From: Juglans regia
Taxonomy: Eukaryota; Streptophyta; Magnoliopsida; Fagales; Juglandaceae
Assembly: GCF_001411555.2 (NCBI RefSeq)
Contig: NC_049916.1
Coordinates: 26,306,558 to 26,370,557 of the forward strand
Reading direction: 5' to 3'
Length of the DNA: 64,000 bases
This document shows positions 55,721 to 64,000 of this stretch, piece by piece (the stretch's first letter is position 1; each line of letters begins with the position of its first letter). A program made the position numbers and the translations under genes. Under the pieces are notes generated by a model, which saw only the letters and a list, made by a program, of their open reading frames with translations, ran no database searches and was not told the DNA's origin.

Positions 55721-56159
55721 AAGAGAGAGAAACCAAGAGACACCTCATTCAATGACCCTTACCCTACGTAGGTATATATATATGAGACAACGCTCAGTCG
55801 CACACTTTAATGTTCTGCGCCTGTTACTTAAGCAGTACGTCGTACTATTGTTTAATTTCCGAAATTACAGAGATGATATTTACATTCGTATATTTTTTAA
55901 AAAATAAATAAATAAATACGGAAGTTATATAAAAAAAATTAATTTTTAAATAATAAATTCATACTATTTTTTAAAATAATTATGCGACGTTTGCATAGTA
56001 CTCCATCACTATATATAACATTACTCTTAATTATAAAGCTTTTTTTTCTTTTTCTTTTTTCATTATTAATGATCTAATAAGCAATATAATAAACTAGATA
56101 TTGAATTATTGAATAATCTCCTTCTTAAGTTGAAAAGTATCAACGTATGATATAAAATA
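55721..56159. other. MIR166 upstream region
   Basis: Presumably holds MIR166 promoter elements. AT-rich, no gene seen. Confidence 0.4.
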
Positions 56160-56432
56160 TATAACTATGCAAGTAACTAGTTTTGAGGTCAGGAGTTTGA
56201 GTTTGGTGTAAGTTGAAATCGCTGGCGGGAGTAGTGCCTAACCAAGAGTCTATGGGATGGGTGTTGGACCTGCTGGCATCTTGGTGGTGCTGTGGTGACG
56301 GGCTCGCCAATTGGGCAGTAGTTATGGCTCAAACCAGACATTCTACATAAGAGAGAGGCTCATATAGTCACACCCAGAAAGGGTAACTACGTTGGTTGCC
56401 CCCACCTCTCATTTTGAGCAAAAAAAAAAAAC
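56160..56432 (+). mobile_element. Possible SINE or other short retroposon
   Basis: A moderately GC-rich 270-bp island in AT-rich DNA. It starts with a tRNA-like GGTCAGGAGTTTGAG motif and ends CATTTTGAGC plus an A run. I could not pair internal A and B boxes or target duplications, so the class is uncertain. Confidence 0.35.
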
Positions 56433-56823
56433 CTAGTTTTGAAAACTGATTTATTTTTAATTAAAAATTATTTTGACGATTACATAAAAATAAGCCCACA
56501 AATTGATTTATTCTTCTTAAATAGATGGTTAGAAAATGAACAATATACCATTTTTAGTATTAATTTGAGCGATAAATGAATGAGAAAATTCATGATTAGA
56601 AAGAAAACTAACGAAAGGTGAGTATATATTATACATCCAGCTATGTCAATTTATGGAATTACTTTTATGTAACATTTTATAGTTAGAATATTTCTCATAT
56701 ATATATATATATATATATAATCTTATTCATGCACTTGATCATTGCAAACTAATGGAGCCCATACATTTTTCAGAAAAATAAAAAGAAAAAAACCCCATAC
56801 ATTAATGCAAAATATAATCCTCA

Positions 56824-57060
56824 CTAATAAAGAGGAAACCAGGTTAGATCGCCGACGTAGACGGTTCCAAGTCCCTCTTCATTTGCGCTGGCTGGGTTAA
56901 TTTTTTTATCCACGGCCATGCGCACGTCGAACTTCACGTTATAAATGTCATCTCTCTGCAACCGGAGATCGGTGAGGCTCGTTATTCCCGCGCAAAGAGC
57001 GTGGATTCCATTTCCAAACCCTGATCTGTTCATTTTATTCATTGTATTTGATTTTGTCAT
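56824..57060 (-). CDS. Hypothetical 78-aa ORF, doubtful
   Basis: The open frame from MTKSNTMNKMNRSGFGNG has mixed, protein-like composition (LTDLRLQRDDIYNVKFDVRM). A TTTATAG stretch lies only about 15 bp upstream, too close for a TATA box. I recognise no family. It may be a fragment of a larger gene. Confidence 0.25.
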   Translation of the reverse strand: MTKSNTMNKMNRSGFGNGIHALCAGITSLTDLRLQRDDIYNVKFDVRMAVDKKINPASANEEGLGTVYVGDLTWFPLY

Positions 57061-57892
57061 CTCTTAGCGCTATAAATGGCGCCTGTCTAATGATATTTGA
57101 CAGCCAAAACACACATGACACACAAACAGCGAACCCAACCCAGACCTGAAACGAAACACGCACCGTCATTTAATGGCATCGAGATTCACGGGAACGACAT
57201 CATCGGACGGCTGTGAATACCCCAGATTGTACATTGTTCCGACCACCACGTGGTCGAATTAAATACGAACAGTACGTGCTCCATAAAAGAAAGAAAGAAA
57301 ATAATTAAAAACAATAATATGGAGGTTTTGTACGCTAGTAGTATGGCTGAGTTCAGACTTGGAGGGGACAAGACCACGTCCGTGGCTGAGGTGTTGGTAA
57401 CAGTGGAACAGTGTGGTTGGTGAAGCAACTCAGAAGGGTCCCACAGAGCAGGCCAATTATGCGTTAATGATGAAAGGTGTGGGACACGGAGACTGGCGGG
57501 TTCCCCGGGACGGCGAAAGCGTCTTCTCACTCTGTCCGCCTGCAGGTTGTCATGAGTTGACTGAAGAAGTCAAGTGTTTTTAACAGTGTGTCACAGGCCA
57601 GTGATTCACTCAGGTCAGGTGAGGGTTTGCTTTGCTTCGGTATTATCTTCTTCTATTTAAATTTGTTACTAAATTTTGGATTTAAATTATTATTTTTTTA
57701 AAATCTTAATATACCAACAGATCTTGTGAATCTGATTTTTTATTTATATCTGTAATAATTTGGTGTCTTCTTTCAAAAATATAAATATTTGTCAAAATGG
57801 AGACCCAATAGATCTTGTATCTTATATGTATTTTCTCTTGAGGTCTCATTTAGATACAGAAATATATTTTTTTTTAAATTAAAAAAAAAAAA
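57061..57892. other. Non-coding DNA with moderate GC
   Basis: No supported gene. A 114-codon minus-strand frame at 57186-57530 has no domain features and probably reflects local GC content. Confidence 0.4.
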
Positions 57893-58760
57893 AATGGTAC
57901 CTTAATTTTATTGATAGCCCTAACTTTGAATAGAGGAAAACCGTAGTTACAGAAAAATACTTGGGAATACATTATCATCAACTAAAACCAAACCCATCCA
58001 ATTACATGACAAAAAAACCAAAGTGATCTCCAACCCTTGACAAAAACAAATAAATCCTGCAACAAAAAACACTGGCAAATCAGAATTAGGGGAATAAGTA
58101 AACTAGAAAAGGAACATACCTGGAAATTTTTTACAAAGTCCACAAATAGAGAAGACTATTGGAACCAAAACTCCTCTCAACTCATCATTACAACTTTTTC
58201 AAATCCCAATACAAAATATAATAAACAATTCAACTTTTTAAAATCTCAAAATAATAATAATAATAATAAATAATATTCTAACAATATTTTATCAACTCAA
58301 CTCAACTCAACTCAACTCACTTCAACATCCAAACGCAACCTAATTCTGTCCAAGCGAATAATATCTCTTAGACTACTAGGAAGCATACGATCGTCAAACC
58401 AATCCATGTTAGAACCACCGTCTCTCCACTTGGCAAAAATGTCAACCACAACATTGTATTTCCTGAAAACATGTCTCATTTTGTACTTTATGCAATTCAA
58501 ATAAACTTGTAATTCATCCCAAAAGTCCTCTAAGCACCATATATTACATTCACCCTTGATGATCTAGCTAACCAAAATTTGAGAATCAGACTCTATCTCA
58601 ACCCGAGAAAAACCCAACTGATAGCATTTGTGGAGACCTTCCAACAAACTTCTCGTTTCAACAGAATTATTAGAGTCTGGGCCCAAATCCATAGAATAAG
58701 CTGCAATTAACCTACCACTCATCACGAATGACCCCCCAACTCCTAATGGTCATGGATTAC
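57893..58760 (-). mobile_element. LINE remnant with RNase H (RVT_3-type), MITE-interrupted
   Basis: Read on the minus strand, 58760 to about 58340 encodes an RNase H-like segment: GGSFVMSGRLIAAYSMDLG, then SRVEIESDSQILVSWI, then MRHVFRKYNVVVDIFAKW. The frame breaks at several points. A MITE (58160-58335) follows, and the LINE-like 3' tail lies near 57895-58010. Confidence 0.7.
58160..58335. mobile_element. GAGATG-family MITE (CAACT variant)
   Basis: Core AACAATTCAACTTTTTAAAA with an AAT run; ends are built of CAACT repeats (about five in a row at 58290-58318), near-homologues of the CATCT repeats of the 12.1-kb copy. Right end CATCCAAACGCAACC. Confidence 0.75.
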
Positions 58761-58764
58761 TGGA

Positions 58765-58955
58765 TACAGAAACATTCTCAACTCAACTTATTTCATCTCA
58801 TCATTACAATTTTTTTAAATTCTCATAGAAAATATAATAAAAAAATTCAATTTTTTCAAATTCTAAAACAATAATAATATTAAAAAGTAATATTCTAACA
58901 ATATTATATTTAACTCATTTGAAACCATCTCATCTCACTATCCAATTGAGCCCTT
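58765..58955. mobile_element. GAGATG-family MITE
   Basis: Left ATACAGAAACATTCTCAACT, core TTCAATTTTTTCAAATTCTA, right CATCTCATCTCACTATCCAA followed by TTGAGCCC. Directly adjoins the LINE remnant. Confidence 0.75.
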
Positions 58956-59442
58956 ATTTATAATCAACTCACTACATATAGCGGCTATTGTTTACCATCT
59001 AATTTATTTTTTTCTTTCCATCTTCATTTCTTTTTATTCTCTCTTACTTTTCCTTCAGTTCCTAATTTTTCCTAATTTATCAAAATATATGGGGATATGA
59101 AATTTTATTGGCAGTTAGAGGAAATATTTGAAATGAATAGAAAATTTTAATATTATTTAAATAATATAGAGAAAAAATAGCTAAGTTAATATATGGTAGT
59201 ATGTAAAAATTATTAGGTAAAGAAAATGTGAGTTTTGGCGATATATTATAAATAAATAAAATACAAATTCATTGGGAGTGATCTTAGTGCCATTTTTATA
59301 GAATATACCCCCTCATTGGCATTCTTGGATACTATTATTTCTTCAATGAAGCTGAATTAATCCACCAAGAAAATAAAGACATTGATCTACACAAATATTG
59401 AAACGCATCCCTTCATGATTTTTTTTTTCTTTATTATAAGAA
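58956..59442. other. AT-rich non-coding DNA
   Basis: No gene recognised. A T-rich run and TTATAAG near 59418-59442 look like a splice acceptor for the open frame that follows. Confidence 0.35.
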
Positions 59443-59768
59443 AAATGCGTGGAACTATATATATAGTCTCGGACCTGAGCAACAGAAACTTGATCGAGAG
59501 AGAAACAGGCTCACCCTACTCACAGGCCTGTTTTGGAATAGACTGGAGGCCAACTCGACCAAAAAAAAGGCCCAAGAAGTCAGCCTGGACGTGGATGTGA
59601 GAGGCAAGAACAGAGATGAGAATTCTATTAATACAGCCCCGCAGGCAGGAGAAAGGGGAATGATCAAAGGGGACGGGGTTGTGGAACCGAAGGCTGTAAA
59701 CCCTACTGCACAAACCGCATACTCGAGCACCCAAAAAACAGAGCGAGACAAGTCTCAACAAAGTAAAT
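59443..59768 (+). other. Open frame of ~108 codons without ATG, antisense to the ARGLU1-like 3' flank
   Basis: Following the acceptor-like TTATAAG, the frame KNAWNYIYSLGPEQQKLD continues to WNRLEANSTKKKAQEVSLDV and ends TERDKSQQSK before TGA. It is hydrophilic and protein-like, but no upstream exon and no family was found. It may be a captured exon, part of a repeat, or chance. Confidence 0.2.
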
Positions 59769-59918
59769 GAAAAGAAACCTGGAAAAATACATTAATCACA
59801 CGAAAGACTTCGTTAAAAAGCACGAATATATCACGAATTACAAATGTGAACGTGGAATTTAAGTCCAGCACATATGCTTGGAAACCCATTAATATTTTAA
59901 TATACCAATTCCTAGTGT

Positions 59919-62900
59919 TCACTTTGAGCCAAGCGCAAACGACACTTTCGGGCGGGATTTGTTCTTGCCCAGCAATTTCACCTGGTTTAACCGTTCTTCG
60001 TCTTCTTGCAGTTTCTTTCTCCGCATAGCCTCTTCTTTTTGTCTTTGCATCTCTTCTAACTCCTGGTACCGCTCCTCCTCTCGCTGCTGCTGCTCTAGAG
60101 CTTCCCTTCTCTGTGCTTCTTCTACCCTCCTCTGGTTCTCCTCCAACATCCTTTCCAGCTCTTCTTTCTCTTTTCGAGCCTTTTCCTGTCAACCAAATAA
60201 ATCAAGTGGCATTGTCAATTTGGTAGAACAAGAAAGAATATTATGTTAGTCAATTCAATTGAGAGGGGGAGAGGGGGGAGGATTGGGTTGTAGAAACTAT
60301 GCATCGGTTAAACTAAACCTGAGCTTTTTTCTACAAGCAAAGCCAACAAAAAATGTTTTTCAAGAAAGAGCAAGGTTCAGTAGTACAATGGCAGAAAACA
60401 AGAGGCCAATCAAAACCAAGTACAGTAATTTTACCCATACCCATATTTTCTTTCAAGTTTTTGAAAATCCCAATCCCAAATGTCATGCTACTGGATTTCA
60501 AGACTGATATTTCTTCTTATTATATATAACAGAACATTGTACCATATCTGACAGATGACTCTGCTTCAGTCGGCCTTTTTTTTTTTAAAAAAAAACAACA
60601 TTGAAAAGGATTGCCAATGCTAGTAATAGTGCACCTTTTCTACCAGCGGGGAGAGGGAAGAAAAGGGTGCATGATTTAAAGAAGATACCTCTCTTTGTCC
60701 AGCCTCAATGACAGCAGCTTCCTTTTCTTTCTCAAGTTGAGCTGCTACTTCATTGCAAACTTTCTTCCGCCCCTCCTCCAACCGCCTCTGTATTTCCAGT
60801 TTAATTTCCAGAGAGTTTACGTTCTCTTCCACTTTCCTCTGAATTGCTTCTTCCACTCTTTTTTTAGTCTCTTCTTCTATTAGTTTCAACTCTGCTTCCC
60901 GCTGTCGCCTGAGAATAAAGAGAAGTTAGGAGGAAATGACCACCCACGCTTAGGGGAATGCCTCACTTAATGATTCCAAACGCTGCACTTATGATTCCAA
61001 ATGTTTTTAAATCGAGACAACTATAAAACTAAAAGATCAATTATGACATATCTGCTTCTTTCCTTTTTTTACCTCCTCCTCTCTACTTAGTACTTAGCTA
61101 TAATATATGGCAGACTAACCTTCATGACAGCAAAGGCACTAAATATATGCTTATGCTTTTAAGGCATACCTCTAACCGAATCCTGATCCAAACAAATGAG
61201 TTTCAAAACTGGTGAACAGTAGATAAACGAAGCACCCAATTTGATCATCAAATATAACAAGTTGAACTATAGCAGTATCTTCCTTCAGAAAAGCCTGTGG
61301 AGAAGAAAGTCAAGTAATCCGCTGCAGCTTTAAAACTAATCACTGACAAGATTCAATTCTTGCATTAAGCATTTTTTCTAAGATAAATATTTATAATTTT
61401 TAAACCATATTTATCTAAGGGTTTGTAATAATTTAGTGCCAAAAGCACCAAAGAATGTCACAAGCTAAAAATGTGGCTATTCAGAAAGCAATCAGGAACA
61501 AGAATTAGAGCTCAACACAGTGTGTCAAGGCTGCAATACAAGCAATTTGGTTTGGTTAAGTCCAACTGAAGTGCAGTTGTTGGGGGTCCGGTAATCTGCC
61601 TAAAGGTAAACCCAAATAGCTAAGAAAATGACCCTAACTTGCTAAACCCGTATGCGAGTTTTAGCTGAGAAAAGTCAAGTTTGCAGCTTAGGCCCAATAA
61701 TACAATAATTAGTTATATGAGATACAAATCTTCTCTGTCAATCAAATCTCACAACATGATGTAAACCAGACTTAGAACCAATTGTAATGAGTATTATGGG
61801 AAAAAATAGAACAAGTAATCAAGATTATGTTTTGACCAGATGATGAGGTGGCAATTTGAATAGTTAAAACATGAGAAGTTTCTCAAGTTCACAGATCCAA
61901 GAGATACAAGGAAGAAAGCATGTCTCAATCTCTTAGGTACGTGTCCACCGAAAACCTAGCTCAACAAATTAAAACCACAAACTAGCATGAAGAAAGAAGA
62001 AATTGCAGAAGGGCAACCATAACTAAAGGAAAGTGTTAATGCCATGCTCTAGAAAGACATTTTTCAATTTATACAAGTTGCATTAAAAGGTATGCTTTTT
62101 TTTTGGCATATCCTAAAATGCAGCATCTACCTAAAAGCAATGTGTTCCAAAAGCTCAGTACTTATGCACGGGCCCTTTTTTTTTATAAGCACTTATGCAC
62201 AGGCCCTTAATACCCTTTCCATGCATCGGTGCATACTCAAGAAATTTCAAGATTAAGTTCATGTCCCTAACAGATTACCAAAGTACCATTTCATTTCAGT
62301 CACACACAAGCATGAAATAACTGAACCTTTTAATCATTTGGGATGTGATGACATGATACAGTTCTAGATTCAATTTTTTAGTAAAAAAGAAAAATTATTA
62401 AAGGTAGATTTATGCTTGTAGCAAACTAGACACGAGAAATACTAACAGCACTCCCAAATATTAGATGCCGGTACACAACTCATTCATCAAACGAAAATGA
62501 GCTTTTGTTTTTGGCAATTGAACAAGGCAACTATCATCTGGCTGGGTGGAACATTTTAGTATCACAAAATTTATACCCCAAATAGGAGCATACATCACAA
62601 CTTCATTCATGCATCTCCCAAGATCATATAGAGTCATTTCCAGAGAGTTCACAAATCTAAGAAGTGCTCCAAGAAACAATATTGAACAACTTCGCTTCAC
62701 TAAAATCCCCTCAATCAGATTGCGAACTCTTTTTATCCATAATTGTTTGATAAGTGTAATCTGAGTGAGAATTAGCAGGTTATAGTGATTATGGCCAGGT
62801 AGCTTTGCTGGATTTTCCTATGATTGGCAAAGCAAACAGTATGAACGTAATTGTTTTTTCTAGCTGCTATTTAGAAAAGTTCTCGTGGCCTTTGCCTTTT

Positions 62901-63738
62901 GTGTTGATTATTCCAATACTGCTGATATTGGCTAAACATTCAATACTACAATTGCACAACTAAACTCTGTCTCAACTCTACATGAATACTAAGAAACACA
63001 GTACTCAATTTGAACCATTTTTTTTTATAGGTAATCAAGAATTTTATTCATAAGAAAATGAGGCATAGCCCAAGTACACAAGAAGTATACATGACAAGTA
63101 CCTAACTAGGGTTTACAACCAAAAGTAGAAAATCATAATTTGAACCACTTTTGACATGTGAGAATAGATGGATGCGGGTCTACAACTAAGATTTTTCCGC
63201 GTTCTTTTTACAATGCGGTGCAAATACTTCACAGGATATTACATTCCTGAGGTTTATAAGAAGCAAAAATGATAAAAATGATCATCTTTGACCTGTGGGG
63301 AACCAGAGTCCAGACTGTGCATAATGATGAATTTTTCATTTTTCAACATTATAATCAGAGAAACACCATATGGGACTAACGTAAAACACCAGAGAGGGAT
63401 TTCCCACCCATAATCCAAATTACCATAATATATGGGTAGCATAAGACAAGCACCAAGTACACAAAGTAGGGGGAAGAAAAGAAACATAATTGATTAAAAA
63501 ATCGTATGAGATTTATTTGATATACCTTTTCTTCTCTTCTTCTAATCTCAATTTCTCACTTGCATTTTTCCGCTCTACGGACCCAAGACTTGAACTTGAA
63601 GATTTATGAATAGGAGACAAGGAGGAACTTCTACTCCTTTGCCTCTTAGAATGTCTTGGAGTTGGTGAACGACTTTTATGACGTCTAGAACGTGAATGAT
63701 TTCTGCGGTGTTTTGGTGAAATAGAACGACTTTTTCTT
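59919..63738 (-). CDS. ARGLU1: ARGLU1-like arginine/glutamate-rich protein (3' part)
   Basis: Three exons lie in the window: 63526-63738, 60689-60908 and 59919-60185, with consistent phases and a TGA at 59919. The first encodes an RS-rich segment (RKSRSISPKHRR, RSRRHKSRSPTPRHSKRQRS). The other two encode a long charged coiled coil (EEETKKRVEEAIQRKVEE; EEERYQELEEMQRQKEEA) ending KNKSRPKVSFALGSK. This layout, RS domain then Glu/Arg coiled coil with that C-terminus, is characteristic of ARGLU1, a nuclear protein linked to pre-mRNA splicing and transcription. The first exon here begins in phase, so at least one 5' exon lies beyond the window. Intron 60909-63525 is long and includes a LINE tail. 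Confidence 0.9.
60909..63525 (-). other. Long ARGLU1-like intron
   Basis: Non-coding except for inserted repeats: a LINE tail (63021-63136) and a short ~35-bp direct repeat near 62158-62210 (CTTATGCACGGGCCC / CTTATGCACAGGCCC). Open frames here are unsupported. Confidence 0.6.
63021..63136 (-). mobile_element. LINE tail insertion with TSD
   Basis: About 116 bp of the same LINE tail in reverse (TTTTATAGGTAATCAAGAAT, GGCATAGCCCAAGTACAC). AATTTGAACCATTT at 63007 and AATTTGAACCACTT at 63137 form a near-perfect 14-bp target duplication. Confidence 0.8.
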
Positions 63739-64000
63739 CTGTATAACAACATTAAATATATTGAGGAACTAACAAAAACAAACAAGCAAGGAATTTGAAT
63801 ACCTTTAGACATATAAAAATAAGTATGAAGTCAGTCCAACATTAAGTACAGTAAATACAGAAGCACGTACAAGTTACCTCATACACTGTTAAGAATAACC
63901 TCTGTGAGCTGCATCTTTCATCACATGAAGAAGGAAATGTCACAATCGAGCAACAAAAGGACAACCAATTGCACCCATCACCTGCTCACTTCCCAAACAG
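63739..64000 (-). other. ARGLU1-like upstream intron (partial)
   Basis: No coding exon is recognised between the exon ending at 63738 and the window edge; this is taken as intron sequence. Confidence 0.45.

Noticed and set aside
57186..57530. 114-codon minus-strand ORF
   Set aside because: No domain, no splice or promoter context, composition explained by local GC content.

Overview
The window reads as nuclear DNA of a woody dicot. It is AT-rich, the genes carry GT-AG introns, and retroelements, MITEs and microsatellites fill the gaps. A Tourist-like MITE family with GAGATG/CATCTC-repeat ends occurs at least seven times. I associate it with Fagales, especially the walnut/hickory family, but that is recall, not something the sequence proves.

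Layout, left to right. 0.8-1.7 kb: a small four-exon gene of unknown function (+). 2-5.4 kb: a LINE remnant and local tandem duplications. 5.4-7.1 kb: a three-exon, two-cupin 11S-globulin-like gene (-). 7-14.7 kb: AT-rich repeats, a GC-rich 158-bp tandem repeat and several MITEs. 14.7-20.7 kb: a decayed Ty3/Gypsy chromovirus (-) whose upstream LTR, itself holding nested MITEs, ends 12 bp before the ATG of a ten-exon CDC48C/NVL-type AAA-ATPase gene (20.75-28.1 kb, +). The introns of that gene carry a tRNA-derived SINE, a truncated LINE, a U6 snRNA retropseudogene and a MITE. 29.0-29.9 kb: an intronless 3-hydroxyisobutyrate dehydrogenase-like gene (-), convergent with CDC48C. 30.9-34.8 kb: a nine-exon gene joining a USP-like N-terminus to a pseudokinase (+). 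38.3-45.2 kb: a nine-exon MORN-repeat phosphatidylinositol-4-phosphate 5-kinase (+).

45.3-54.3 kb is a non-coding block built by duplication: a 1.24-kb tandem repeat with a third partial copy, an hAT-like insertion with an 8-bp target duplication and its empty site in a sister copy, and two ~1.6-kb copies sharing a nearly identical ~600-bp core. It also holds a FAR1/MULE gene fragment. Next comes a MIR166 hairpin (55.19-55.34 kb, -) with mature and star arms and a TATA box. 56-59.4 kb: LINE and MITE remnants and a doubtful small ORF. 59.9-63.7 kb: the 3' part of an ARGLU1-like arginine/glutamate-rich splicing-associated gene (-), whose 5' exons lie beyond the window.

The genes show no sign of acting as one pathway; this is an ordinary plant neighbourhood. 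The most informative features are the MIR166 locus, the LTR/CDC48C junction, and the well-preserved insertion footprints (target-site duplications). I did not see a clearly new biological system. Exon structures were assembled by eye from splice signals, reading frame and remembered family sequences; no alignment was run.
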